Both the position numbers and the translations under genes were made by a program. DNA of 64,000 nucleotides from the NCBI GenBank assembly GCA_964036665.1, contig OZ038528.1, positions 16,727,245 to 16,791,244 on the forward strand. The letters run 5' to 3'. Source of the stretch: Gordius sp. MW1 (taxonomy: Eukaryota; Nematomorpha; Gordioida; Gordea; Gordiidae). The notes under the pieces were generated by a model. That model was not told the origin of the DNA. It did no database searches and worked only from the letters and a program-made list of their open reading frames with translations. Positions 43,950-56,580 of the stretch are shown piece after piece. How positions within the stretch are numbered: the stretch's first letter is position 1; every line of letters begins with the position of its first letter.

Positions 43950-45940
43950 ATAATAGATATTTTAAAAAGGGATATGGGTATGTAAATCAAAATCCCTAAT
44001 GTTTAAACAATTGCATTGCGTCAAAAAGTTTAATTTGTCTTCTCTTATTACAACAATTTGGTAAGAAGATATTTGATCTCTAGATATAATTTCTGAATGT
44101 TACTTAATGATCGCTTACAAAATATAAGGTGATGAATGATGATACCTTCGTAATATTAAGAAATATGCTTAAAGTAAATAAACTTTGAGCTCTCGTCATT
44201 TCTAGAGGATTTCAGGGGGAAGATAAAAGTAAAAATATACAAATTTTCTAGAATGTACCCTGAACTTAAAATCCAAACGATTTATAAAAATAAAATGGAA
44301 ACACAATGAAACATTTTAATTTTTAACCCTGCCAAAGATAATGAAACACCTAGTGAACCGTTTCTATGATAAACGCCATTATTTAGGTAAAAGGGGTTTT
44401 TAATAGCTTAAAATAATGACCTCATTAATACAAATTTAGTTTTAAATTTTTTAACGCTTTTTACTACCTTTAAATGTAGCTTTAAAAATAATATTCAAAA
44501 TTAAACAGAATTATTTCTATATATATTCAATAAATATTACCACTAAAACAAGGGAATAGAAATAGCATCCATTTCACCATCATCACAAAAATTATTCAAA
44601 TGGTCAAAAACTTATTTAGGCTAAAAACAATTGAGCGTCCTTGGTTGACGATTCTATAATAAATTGAGTAAGCATAAACACAAAAAGAGCTGTCATAAAT
44701 TGAGATTGGACCTTGGCATAGGATAACAAAACTATAGTAATCGCGCTTTTGCTCAAATTTTTCTACGCTTTGAGTCCTCATAACTCTTTAAGTTGAATAT
44801 TTAAATCAACGTTCTCGACTTTTTATGTGGGTAAGGTAACCTTCCATTAGTTAAGCTTTTCAGATGAAAGTCAAATTTTATTTGCGATTGTTCATCGCTG
44901 TTTAGCTAATAAGCGTAAAATTAACATACAAATAAGTTCAATTGGGTTTTTATTAATAGGAAGTCTCAATTGTAATAAGGGGGTGTATTTATAAATTTGG
45001 AATTGAATTAATTATATTTATTACTCTAAAACAACTCATGGTTTTAAAACAGTTTCAATCCTATGTGTTTTTTTATCTTAATGCACATGCGGAAAGGTTA
45101 GTGGTGATTTCTAAAAACTCAAAATTTTAAGCTTTTAATTTCAAGAAAAACTCGTTGTTTGATTAGATACTTTATGTAGTTCAATTCATCTTTTTTAGGT
45201 TTTCCGGATAGCAGGTCTCTCTCTAATTTGTAAAAGCTTGACGGATAGCAAAGAAAGCTTCTCAATTTATACAAGAAAAATTTCCTATTAATGCTCATGA
45301 CACTACAGCTTAAAATTCAAATCTGATTTTTACCATGTCTCTATAATGTTAAAGCAAACCTCTCCCGCTAATGCATTGTACGAAAAGTTACTATCCCTAA
45401 GGCTGTGTCACCATCAAACTTCGCCACAATTAGCAACATTAACAAGCTAACATATACCAAAAATAAAAGTCATGCGCGCAACATTCAATTCTTAAAGCCA
45501 ACGGAGCAGAATCTTTTTGAACCGAAGCATAAACTGAATTATCAGAACAAACATCTTTAAAACCCCCTTAAATGTGATTAAGGTGTTAAAAGGGCTACAT
45601 ATATTTTCTCAAATTTTATATTTGGTTTTTTATATCCCTTTAAAATGAACAAAATACTTACTTGAGTTTACATAATGTCAATTAAATTTTCTACCATACG
45701 CAAAGTCTTAAATTTTAGCATTTCTTCTACTAGAAGCCTCCCCTCGACTCACCGTTGTATAATCCTTCTATAAAAATTTAAAATTTGCTTAATTATTTTT
45801 ACTCCCTAAAGGTTTAATAATGTTACTAAATCATACTAATTTATGTATATGTTGTTTTTATCATTAACCAATTCGGGATTAAATATCTAAAACGCAACTG
45901 TTTATTAGGCTAACTTCAATTTAGATTTGATCTAAATATC
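43950..45940. other. Gene-free stretch
   Basis: AT-rich sequence. A minus-strand open frame at 44596-44781 has no recognisable domain and does not show a Kunitz cysteine pattern. No repeats were defined. Confidence 0.4.
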
Positions 45941-45949
45941 ATCTTTTCT

Positions 45950-46905
45950 TCTTCTTTATCAAGCATTTGGTCCTACAGTAGTGGGGTTTGTTTTGAAGAG
46001 TTTCTTCAGTCTTGATCAGGTAAGGAGCATGTCTTTAATTTGTCGATTTGCCCTCCTCGCACAAGGTCGTCCTCTTCCTCTCTTCCCCGATATCTCCATG
46101 TCCAGTACTTTTCGATTAAACTAATTCCTCTTCCACCTTAGCCGATTTTCGTTAATCAAATCCCTCCTAGCTTGAATATCCATATCTGCCCTAAGGCAGT
46201 CATTCGTTATATGGTCGAGCTTAATATACACTATGCTTTCCCATATCATTTTCATCTCCGTGGCTTACAGCAACTTTTCTTCCGGAACGTTTAGTGCCCA
46301 TAGAATCACCGGGGTTACGATGGATTTATAAGCTTTACTCTTCAACCATATTGGTATTTTTTTGTCGCACATTACTTTGGATAGACTTGGCCATTTAAGC
46401 CATCCTTTTTATATTCGGGCATTAACTTCTGTTGCACAACCCCAATCTAGATGTAGCTCGAGTCGAGGTATATAAACCTGTCTACTTTTTGGTGCTTGAA
46501 ATGGACAGCTAGCGATGGGGTGCTTGTAACTTTCATCTCCATGTATACCGTTTTCGATTGCTGACTTTTAAACCATATCTAGCTAGGTGCTTTGACCACT
46601 TTTTGGCTTATTCGAATACCTTCTCCTTTGTCTCTTCGCCTAGTACTATATCATCGGCATATTTTGGATGTCTCTCGTTATCGTGTCTATAATTATAATG
46701 AATAAAAAGGGACTTAGAGCAAATGAAGTAATCCAATTTCACTTCGAAACGGTTTAAAATCTTCAACTTTCGACCTAACGCACGAATTTGAGACTTTATA
46801 TAATTTTCATAGCTGTACATATGCCGCAAGGATATTTTGTTTTCTCAAGCACGACCAAATTAAATCGCGAGGGACAGTGTCATAAACTTTCCCCAAGTTT
46901 TATAA
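45950..46905 (-). mobile_element. LINE reverse-transcriptase fragment, decayed
   Basis: Read on the minus strand: VYDTVPRDLIWSCLRKQN near 46890-46840, the YADDIVLGEETKEKV catalytic block near 46665-46615, then ATEMKMIWES and the RGRP tail near 46270-46050. The order matches the palm to C-terminal tail of jockey/RTE-like LINE ORF2. It is interrupted by several frame changes and stops, and the 5' half is absent. Confidence 0.75.
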
Positions 46906-47349
46906 ATGTTTTCGTTCTTGTATCTTTTTATTAATTCCACTTTATATATAATACCTTTTTTTAATAAAGCACGTCAATTCAAGAAAAAAAATTAGGACCA
47001 TCTGTAGGTTCTCTTTTCTTAATATTTATTCATCATTTGTCCTAGTGCTAAGATCAGGTCCGGTTACAAATTTGAATTAATTAGCCGATATTTCCACCTC
47101 GTTTTTCAGCCTTGTTACTAAGATCTTTTTCATAAGCCTCAAGGAGGGGCAAGTTAGTTGATACCTCTGTAATTGCCACACTCCTGAGGGTCTCCTTTGC
47201 CTTCGAATATGTCATAATTTTAATAATTATTGTAATTTAATAATTTCTGCATATTAAAAGTCTTTAAGATATTTTAAAGATAACTTTTATTGAGGTTTAA
47301 GACGTGATTAACTTCCTAGTGAATCGTTTTTATTATAATTGCTTATTAA

Positions 47350-47935
47350 CCCACGAGAGCACGTGGGGTCCAGTTATAAACTTAAATATAAAAAGCATTT
47401 AAAAGCGAATTGATCTGGCCTTTTCAGTAGCCTAATATTTTACCAAGAACTAAGTTTTAGGAAAATTTCATAAATTTTGGCCCACTACTTTTTAAAATAT
47501 AGCATCTTTTTGGCCACAGGGGTCCTGTGGACCCCACGAATGCTCTCACGTAAGTTTTTTTCTATTCGAAAAAATGTATGTATTTTTTTCGTTTGATAAT
47601 ATCTTTTACAATTTGTGTTTTTAATATATTTTGAACATTCTTTTAATAAAAAATCACGTTTATTTTGATTTTTCTTAAGGTATATGATGTCAAGAGGTAA
47701 AACTCTTAAATTGCCAAAATAAAAATGGGGGTGTAGAAAATCGTTAATAAGTTTTGTAATATTGATTAGATTCATATCAAAATTTATCCATCAATCTTAC
47801 GACCTTTATAAACACATGTTTAAAATTTGAAAGGTTTAAAAAAATACTTTAAAAGTTATAAGAAGTTAAAAAATGGGGTCCAATAGACCCCACGAATGCT
47901 CTCGCGTTCGGGATTTTCAGGAATGCTCTCGAGGG
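47350..47935. mobile_element. piggyBac-like miniature element
   Basis: TTAA (47346-47349), CCCACGAGAGC at the left, GCTCTCGAGGG at the right, TTAA (47936-47939). A TTAA target with ends starting CCC is the piggyBac signature. Inside, the phrase CCCCACGAATGCTCTC recurs near 47532 and 47890 in the same orientation, next to a GGGGTCC copy. A 96-codon minus-strand frame (47485-47775) is AT-rich and I cannot match it to piggyBac transposase. Confidence 0.7.
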
Positions 47936-48089
47936 TTAAATGACTTCAATTTCTCATAAAAGAAAAAAGTTTAAGGCAAAACAGGGCCCTCAGTAAGTAT
48001 TTATAAATAATTTATGTTTAATTAAGAATTTTTTAGTATTCACTAAAATATATTAGAACAATATAAAAAATTACATTTACGACTAAAAA

Positions 48090-48490
48090 CTATAAAAACG
48101 CGCCAAAACTAAAAGGATGGCATTGATCCATGTATGGAAATCGTGTTGGATTTAACGATTACATTGTGATCTTTTGTACTCTCAAAATCTAATGAGACGT
48201 CAGAGAATGCTTTTCCGATTTGTTTCAAGAGAGCGAGAGCTTATTGGCCTAAGTTTCCGATTGTGGTTGCCACTGCGGGAATGAATATTGTGTCCGCGAG
48301 GGAGGAATATTTGGTTGTCTTTCTGTTGTCTGCACTGACTATAAGGTTGGGAGGAAAGTTGGATGGGTCATATGTGTGACCGCGGTAAAGTCCCAAGTGA
48401 TATTCAGTCCACGGGACCATGGAATGAGTGTGACGCCGCCTGGTCTCTTCCCCTCGGCTGTGCTAAAGCTAATGGGCTCCATGTTTGGAT
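48090..48490 (-). mobile_element. Retroelement ORF tail fragment (probable LINE)
   Basis: On the minus strand the pieces RPGGVTLIPWSRGLNITWDF and, after a frame change, YDPSNFPPNLIVSADNRKT and FIPAVATTIGNLGQ follow one another. From memory, sequences of the form RPDG(L/M)TLIPW...WDFT lie at the C-terminal end of many animal retroelement polyproteins. The class is not settled. The segment is GC-richer than its surroundings and decayed. Confidence 0.45.
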
Positions 48491-49354
48491 AGCCAACTAA
48501 CTAATTACTGATAAACACTACTTAAATTTTCAATTTCACATAAGCTTATAATTTTTAAACATGCTAAATCATACTATAGACATATGGATTTTTTAACACT
48601 GAATAAATACGGATATTTTGAGAATCAAACAAAGAGATATTTGGCTAAATGCTAAAGAAATTGATTTTTACCTCCTTGCATGGGATTAGGATTAGCTAGG
48701 TGTTTTAATATAAGTTAATATTAAACAAATTAAGGATTAACATTTCGAATATGAGTCACTCCTTTAATTATAATCAAACATTTGCCCCCCCCCTCTATGA
48801 AATTACTTCTAAGACCCTTGCGAGCTTGAATTTGTAGAGCATAGAGAAAAATGAAATTATGTATAATATATACAAGATAATCCTATTAGATTTGGGTTTA
48901 AGTCTTTGTTCCTGAATTAGCTGAAAACTGATTGTTGCGATTTTAAAGTGTATGAAGGACATGAAAGGTTGGTGTGCCACGTGCTGTCTTCTAATAAATC
49001 GCTTAAACTTTTCAGATAGCCATATATTTATTGACAACATTTATTCTTTACCTTTATTATAAGATCTATGGGGAAAATTAATTCAATTCATAGGAACCAA
49101 AAGGTCCTCCTCAAAAAAAGGCACCAAGATGAATCTAATATGTAATACTTCAATCTGCAGCGAGTAAAAATGACAGACAATAGCCAAGTGACATTGGCAT
49201 TCAACCGAACAGACGTTCTAGCAGGCACACTTACTATGTGCACAAGATACATCACATCGGCCAGGAGTCGAATAACGGTTACCAACCAACCTTTATTATT
49301 ACCAAATGCAATAAAATGATGTAGTGTACCTCCTCTAACAATTTTGGGCTTTTG
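48491..49354. other. Gene-free stretch with unrecognised frames
   Basis: Two minus-strand open frames (48795-49040 and 49088-49357) show no domain I can name. Nothing else is seen. Confidence 0.35.
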
Positions 49355-49458
49355 CATGGGCGTACGCAGGTTTTGAATTAGGGGGGGGGGCAGGTTTTAA
49401 GGGTCTTTGTATTGAAATTTTTTTTTCCAAATTAGGGGCCCCCCTGCGTACGCCCATG
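49355..49458. mobile_element. CATGGGCGTA hairpin MITE, short form
   Basis: The ends CATGGGCGTACGCAGG and CCTGCGTACGCCCATG are a perfect 16-bp inverted pair around a G-tract, an AT-rich middle and a GGGGCCCCCC block. The first ten bases are those of copies 1 and 2, but the inner part of the ends differs (ACGCAGG versus GCCAA). Confidence 0.8.
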
Positions 49459-49823
49459 GGGCTTTGTATCTTGTGGTGCATATGATATAAAAAGAGTATT
49501 AGCCAGCTTATAGTGCGTTTTTGTTGAATGCCTAGTTAATGCATGCCTTTTATTTAATGTCTTATATACAGAAATTTCTTTAATGAATATTTGAAAAACT
49601 ACAACTCCACTATTGTCGGAACCTAATATTCCTCAGTTGAGAACATTATATTCAAAGCGAACCAATTATTTTTATAAGGAGGTGTGGCATCATAAACAAG
49701 AACATTGTCCTGCTAAAAACCCTAAGTAGATGAGATTTGTTCTATTGTCACTAGGCTTTAAAATATTTAAATGCACAAAACAAAATGCTATGTTGATCTT
49801 TATAGACATTGTTTTATTCAGTA

Positions 49824-50410
49824 TACTAGCTGCGCCCGGCCAAGCGTTGCTTTGGCTTAATCCTTAATCAGCTAAATAATTAGCATGAATCAATAGAACA
49901 TATATGAAAAATTTTGATTCATTTTTAGGAGAGTTTATGATTAAAGAATATAATGCTAAATTATTGAAATAGAGATTATTTAATTTAATAATAGGAAAGG
50001 CATATTTATTAATAATTTAACAAATCTGTAACAGTTTAAAATACTTATAAGGTATTTGTTAATTTTATAGGTTAAAATGTGAGGTGATAACGATAAAATG
50101 CATAATTGGGTGACAAAAAGTACCACGGGTGTGACCGTATACTGTAACATTTTTATTATACTTTTAAATATCTAATTCGAGAAAACTTCAGCCTTGTATG
50201 TGTGACGTCATTATTGTATATGATGCTATAAATGAAACTGGTGGGGAAATGTCCGATATTTTTAAAACGAAAAGGTATTTTAGGAATCTGAAAAAGCTAT
50301 TTTACCCCTGGCCGCCCTGGGCATTTACGGCTAAATTTTCGCGCGAATCGGGCCGGTAGTTTCAGAATTTAGCCCTTACATACATACATATATACATACA
50401 CTCTTAAATA
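49824..50410. repeat. Interspersed repeat with CTAGCTGCGCCCGGCC start and CATA tail
   Basis: The stretch begins TATACTAGCTGCGCCCGGCC and ends with GCGCGAATCGGGCCGGTAG and a CATACATA microsatellite (about 50379-50399). Similar start phrases are common in dispersed elements of several invertebrates. I cannot assign a class, and no coding sequence is seen. Confidence 0.45.
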
Positions 50411-52024
50411 CATTAAAAAATATCGAGCAATATCGATGTATAGCAAATTAGTTAGTAATCTATATATATATATAAGCTTATAATATTTGACAAATTTCTA
50501 TTACTAGGCAATTATACACATGGGCTTAGTCGAGCAAAGTGAAGAGAAAAATGGAAATTTTTTGAATTTTCAAATATAATTTAAAAATTGAGTTCATTTA
50601 TATTGCGTTGAAAAACAGTCTCCTATCGTATGAAAGTAATCGACACTTAAAAAAACTAGTTCGAATAATTGGACAATTCTATGGGGGTAAGCAGATTTTT
50701 ATTTTTTTTGGGTGGGGGCTTCAAATTTATTCTCCCAAATATCACATAAATTTTAAAGGAAAAAAATTAAATTGTATGTGAGTTTGTCCAGCCAAAAAGG
50801 ATATAAAAATCTAATTTGGTATTGAATTGTTACACAACACATTATTATGTTGATGTGAAGTCTCACTTTGTAATTGTCCTTCATTTGTTCTATTTAAAAA
50901 CCCAAATTACCTCGATAATAAATACGCGCTTTAAATACTAACATGAAATACCTATATAAATTTTATTTTAAGTTGAATCCCCTTTTCAACTTGACAGCAT
51001 TTAATGCCTATGATAGGTGTAGATAAACATTTAAGGTTCTAAATTTGTTATCTTAAAACCTGCTTAGGAAATTTAGAGTTCTGCAAATTGTTTTTCATAG
51101 GGCTGAGCTTAATCCAAGCTAGGTGTTTTTGTAATGCCCATCCAAAAAATAATGTTTTTACTTTTAATTATTTGAACAAATTATGAATTCGGAACCTATA
51201 TTTATCTCGAAGCACACAATAAATTTAATTGATATAAATAAGTGAGAAAAACCATAAAAATTTCGATAAAGATTTGTTAAAAATTTAATTTTGCAACGAT
51301 TGAAACGTCATATTTTTTAATTTAACATTCTTTGCTTCCCAGTTAAAATATTATTTGAGAAGCCCGAACATTTTAATAGAGTCCAAGATGCAGGGATCTT
51401 CTCGAGCTCGATTAGATCTCTAGATCCAAAAATGATTTTTTTTATAATTCTTACCTAGTTGGTACAATTATTAATTTATTAATGTCGTTTTTCTAACGTT
51501 CTGTCACCTTCTGTAAAATCTTTTAATTCGCAACATTATTCCCATAAAAAGATATAGGAATTGCTTCTATTACTTATCAACACTAATAGTTTTTTTTAAA
51601 AAATTCATTTATTTAGTTAAGTAAAATTGAGTATTTCGTACTTAACTTTTTTTGTTGCATTACATAAATTTTATAAATTTTTGTCTACGGGGAGTGGGGG
51701 TTTAACCCCAAAACCCTCCCCTTGTGTACACCACTGGCCATTACTTATATATGCGTTAAATTATTTCTATTTTTAATGGCGTCTTTGGGGTTGCTTCCTA
51801 TGCCTTTTAATATATAGCTTGTAAATGGTAATGACTAAGAATTGACCTATAAATCTTTTGCAAACAAGAGTAATTTTATTCTATTCAGAGATGTCCCATT
51901 CCACAGTATGAATTTGAGTATATTGTTCATTGATATTGCAAATGCTTTTGTTTAAATTAAATTTCGATGTTTTGCGCATCTATAATATTTAAACAGCTGG
52001 CTTAAAAATGTAATAGCAAGAATA
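50411..52024. other. Upstream region of the BACURD-like gene
   Basis: AT-rich, with a TA run at 50460-50474 and a short G/C hairpin near 51690-51735 (GGGGAGTGGGGGTTTAACCC and CTCCCCTTGTGTACACCAC) that resembles a miniature-element end. No promoter element can be named. Confidence 0.4.
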
Positions 52025-53394
52025 ATGTCTGGTCTGTACACAGAAGAAAAATCTAAAACAGTTGATGAGTTATTAAACAGAGCCTTAACTAGCCAATATG
52101 TTAAACTAAATGTTGGTGGTTATCTACATTATACAACTTTAGATACATTGACTAAGGAAGATAACATGTTACGAGCAATGTTTAGTGGAAGGATGGAGAT
52201 CTTGACAGATTCTGATGGTACCCTTATTAAATATACTTAAATACATTTTCATTAGGGTGGGTTTTAATTGATAGATCAGGAAAGCATTTTGAAAAAATAC
52301 TTAATTTTTTAAGAGACAAAGCCATTTTTTTGCCCAACAATGAATGTGAATTAAATGAAATACTAAAAGAGGCAAAATATTATCTCATACAAGAATTGAT
52401 TGAGCAATGTAATAAAAAAATACTTGATTTGGATTTGGAGGTTGAACCAATTTGTAGAATACCACTAATAACATCAAAAAAAGAAGAGCAAATACTTTTA
52501 AACAATACCACAAGAGTATTAATATAATTTTTATTATAATTTTTATATTAGCCAGTTGTGAAATTACTTATAAATCGTCACAACAACAAATATTCTTACA
52601 CAAGGTTTAATATATTAATCATATAAATATAGCAATTAATTAATTAATATAGCAATTCTGATGATAATTTGCTTAAGAACATTGAATTGTTTGACAGACT
52701 ATCATTGCGCTTCAGTCATAGAATATTATTTATCAAGGATATTTTAGGAAGTAATGAAATATGCTGTTGGTCATTTTTTGGGGATAATAGAAAAATTGCA
52801 GAAGTTTGTTGTACCTCCATTGTTTATGCTACTGAGAAAAAACAAACCAAAGTATGTATTAGTTGTGTTAAGAGATATATAATTTAATGACTAAATGTCA
52901 TTTTATCTTCATATCATTTAACAAATTGGAATAGACTTCTCTCTTCTTTAACTTGGTTGTTCATTGTAGTAGTAGTGTTTACCAATTAACCAACATGAAA
53001 TAATTTTTAGACAAATGTTTCATACAAGGGAGCCTCTTAATGATTTTTTTCTTTAAATAATATAAATTTTAATTGGGCAAATTGAGAGGAAACACATTAT
53101 ATATTAGAATTGTCAAGATGAACTTAAAAACATTAGTAGCTATCATAATATACCAAATTTATTTAACATTTTTTAAAAAATTTATTTTGTTAGGTTGAAT
53201 TTCCTGAAGCAAGGATATATGAAGAAACGTTGAACATCCTTTTATATGAAACAAAAGATTTGAGCACTTTGGATCACTATGGTGTAAAAGAAATTAATCT
53301 ATTTGAAAACAATAGATTGTTCCAAACTTCTAATAACAGTGATGATGAAGATGCAAAAGATTTAGAAAAGGTTCGTCGTCTTAGATGCAGTTAA
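52025..53394 (+). CDS. KCTD10: BACURD/KCTD10-like BTB adaptor for cullin-3
   Basis: The family (KCTD10, KCTD13, TNFAIP1) bridges cullin-3 to substrates such as RhoA. Exons: 52025-52217, 52256-52515, 52552-52604, 52653-52851, 53194-53394. All are GT-AG with exact phase, 301 aa (family 313-329). Introns are 38, 36, 48 and 342 nt. The T1/BTB domain occupies about residues 24-130 ([64 protein letters not shown]). The second half is almost identical to the vertebrate proteins ([70 protein letters not shown]). The C-terminus after VRRL is cut short, so the PCNA-binding tail of the vertebrate proteins is missing. Vertebrates have three paralogues; the symbol is a family label. Confidence 0.94.
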
Positions 53395-54125
53395 TTGATA
53401 AAATACAGTTTAACAACTATTTATATTTATTCCACTATAACATGTGCATTTGACATAAGATGTATTATTATTAAATGTAATTATTGGTGCTTATATTTGT
53501 TAACATATCTCTCCAATCTCATCATCTTCTCACGCTTGTTTTGTAAATTCCTTGTAATGATTATTTAAAATCCTTATAAGATGGAAATGATCCTAAAGCA
53601 AATATACGTATCATGTCAAGGTACTTAAAATATTATTTAACTTATTGTTGTAGGCATTCCTAAACTTGCCTCTGCCTGTATATAAATAATAAAAACAAAT
53701 ATGATAAAAAGTCTCAAATATTTATATTTAAAATTTTTGTATAATATAATTTAGTATATAAAGTTTTTTTAACTGAGTTAATTAAATTATATAATATTAA
53801 CGAATATTATTCTATTATATTAGCATGTAACATACACAATTATTTGGAAATAGACTTCTATTGGAAAAAATAAATAAACCAATTTTAAAATAATGCAAAG
53901 AATTTTGAATGCATATTGTTGGTCAGAAAATAAAATACATCAAAATTTAACTTGTATGTAGAAAATTAATTTATAAAAACAAAACATTAAAACAATCCTC
54001 TTTATATAGTTGTATTATAAATTTACAAATGTAACCTTTTTTTATTATAATATTTTAAAAATTAGAAAAGGGGAATAATCTTGTAAAATATCCATACAAT
54101 TAGACACTCAATACATCTGGTATGG
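53395..54125. other. 3' flank of the BACURD-like gene
   Basis: Very AT-rich; possible polyadenylation signals (for example AATAAAAAC near 53686). No gene seen. Confidence 0.4.
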
Positions 54126-54194
54126 CTATATTTAGCATTGAACATAATTTATTGTTAAAAGCAACAACATAAAAAATATTGCTTTCTGAAATAA

Positions 54195-54475
54195 TTTACA
54201 TAAAACAAGGGGCTTCGCCCCTGATGGGGGGGGGGGGAAGGGAGGAGCAAAATGAGTTGAGAAGGAAACGCTGGGGGTCCGACCTGGATTTCGTTTTTTC
54301 TCAAAACTCGTCCATACTCCGTACACATTTGCTATGCAATTTATGGGCGAGAAAGGAGGTAAGGCTCGAGAATGCAGGACAACCAAAAACGAGCCCATAA
54401 ATTCCATAGCAATTTTCTGAAAAATTACAACTAGGACAGGACGGACAGCCAAAAACGAGCTCATAAATTGCAAAC
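54195..54475. repeat. Core-deleted copy of the TTGCTATGCAATTTATGGGC element
   Basis: Terminal sequences of the elements at 24165 and 28115 occur here without the minisatellite: GGGGCTTCGCCCC with a G-tract, TTGCTATGCAATTTATGGGC near 54329, then ACCAAAAACGAGCCCATAAA near 54382, with a second end-like phrase near 54450. The open frames here read this repeat. Confidence 0.65.
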
Positions 54476-54959
54476 AATCTACTTTTATGAGTTAGGTTTA
54501 GTATTTTTAGAAGGTTTTAGTAAGGATTACATATGGTCTCGTCTCGGTTTATGATTCAGAGAAAAATGTCGTCTAAAATCGTTAAGGTTTCCAGAGTCCT
54601 AAAATTGAATCGCAACTTTTCGTCAGTCGGGGGGAGGCGGTTGCCCCCCGCCCCGAACCCTGCGTTATATTACATTTTATTTTGCCAAGTAAAATAATTG
54701 TGACACATAATTTGTCAATTAAATAAATGATTTAAACTAGAAGCCTGGAGGTTGTAAAAAGACCTTTAACGTCCTATTCCCTAACCAAAACCTGGGGTGG
54801 AACCCAATATACAACCTTAAAAACCGTATAGTCTTTTATACATCCCAACCAACCCGGAGTTGGTTGACCTGGGGAGAATGCTTTGTCTCAAAAACGGTTG
54901 GATATAAACAAATTCAAATTGCAGAGAGATTTTAAAATAAATTTTATATTTAGCTTAAA

Positions 54960-56580
54960 AACCTAAAAGGAGTTTTAAATGGGTCGTTTATTATCATTTC
55001 TTACCTGCGTTTTACATATGTTTATTAGGTAATATTTAAATCCATTACGAAAAGCATCATGGAAAATTTAAGTTAAATGGCATTGAGCAACAAATCAATA
55101 ACAAAAGATCAAAATTTATTAATTAATCAAAAGATATTGAATCTCATTAATGAAAATTGTACAATAAATTTTTTTGATAGCCCTTATTTTTCTGACTTAA
55201 TCCTCATCCTCAATTCAAACGTTCAAACTTGGTCAACAAATACAGCAAAAAAAGAACTTAAACGTTTTTTCGAACAAAAGCAAGGTCAAGTTAATAAATT
55301 GCTAAATATGTCTTTATTCTTGTATTTCGCTTATGTAACTTTCATGAAAATAAACTTTTTAACCAAAAAAAAAATCATTGCGCATTATACGATATGGCAC
55401 CCCACATCTCTTCTTTAAGATATAGTTGAAATATGCCATCCGCATACTGCTAAATTTTTATTTTAAGAAACTTAAAAAAATATTGAAAAGTTACGAAATA
55501 ATTAATAAAATTATTTCAATTACAACACGCGGTGAACCAACTTGCCGCTGTTGATATGCTTATTGATTTTAGGAGGTTTAGAAACTCGCAAGTTTATCGC
55601 CACAAATGTGCTCATCACATATTAACCTTGTGGAGACAGTCCCTCAGAAAAATGTACCATATGGTAAAAGTTTTAAACCAAAATGACGAAATACGAAATT
55701 TTTCAACCCAACAATACCCGCTGGAATTTAACATGATGTTAGCCGCAACTAATAAATTATATTATTAATATCCGGTGCTAATTTATAGAATAGCTTGCCA
55801 TAATATTTTAATTGACAAAAAATTTGCGTAATCAAGAATGTATGTTTTCTAATAAAGAAATTGTTATACAAAAAAAGAGAACCTATTAAGGTCATTTTAT
55901 GACTGACGACATGAGTTCCCAATCAACCAATACGGTGGGTTCAGTAATGGTATTTTGAAAATATGCTCGTTAAGCTGAAGAGCAGAAAAAGTTGATAATG
56001 ATTCTATAAAACTAGCGGTCTATAAAATGGCCGATAAAATAAATGCCTACATAGGCAATTTCCAGAATTATGCATGTTCATTCTCGGATCCAAAGATAAA
56101 AAACAAAACAATGCCATCTTCTCTCCAAAGCCATAATTAACAAAAATTACAAAAACCACTATGCGGGGCACTCAATGGCTCAAGAATCCAAAATATCCTA
56201 CTTTAAAGAGACGCAATCTAAATTAATTTATTATACCTGATAATTGTATAAGTTAAATTCAAACACCGGTTATGACGAGATCTCTCAATACACCCAAAAG
56301 GTCCGGATCAGCTGGGGGTCCTTATGCGTGGCGGGCCCTCAACGCTGTCGAACTCCCAAATCTCAGTAGAATGGCTAGATCTTTTCTTTGCCAACAAGCA
56401 TCCTCCGTAGCTGCCGAATGAGTAGTTAACAAAGCGAGGGATATTGTTACAAAGAAAAGATCTAGACTTTCTACTGATATTTGGGAGTTCGGCAGCGTTA
56501 AAGGTCCACCTCGCAAAGGATCCCACGAATCCTGATCCGGTGTGGTACGGCCGAAGCCAGCCGTGTTTTATAAGAGCTGT
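54960..56580 (+). mobile_element. hAT transposase relic, copy 1 (plus strand)
   Basis: Pieces in order: an N-terminal catalytic-region block (SPYFSDLILILN, NTAKKELKRFFEQKQ at 55170-55290), IWHPHTAKF-like and NQLAAVDML blocks (about 55425-55560), CAHHILTLW, an LPLEFNMMLAATNKLYY block (55720-55768, a TRWNST-type site read out of frame), and the dimerisation region ELPNLSRMARSFLC ... KKRSRLSTDIWEF (56350-56495). Frames change repeatedly and stops are present, so it is dead. It matches the minus-strand copy at 59915-61310. Confidence 0.78.
56320..56525. repeat. Palindrome within the hAT dimerisation region
   Basis: About 56341-56391 and 56451-56501 are complementary with about four mismatches in 50 positions, with looser similarity extending outward. 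The shared core includes GAACTCCCAAAT and CTAGATCTTTTCTTTG. As a result both strands encode the phrases ELPN(L/I)SR...RSFLC and KKRS...ST(D/E)IWEF. Confidence 0.85.

Noticed and set aside
48795-49357. Two minus-strand open frames upstream of the BACURD gene
   Set aside because: No domain, no splice support; not called as genes.
54132-54473. 113-codon minus-strand open frame
   Set aside because: It lies on the core-deleted copy of the TTGCTATGCAATTTATGGGC element.
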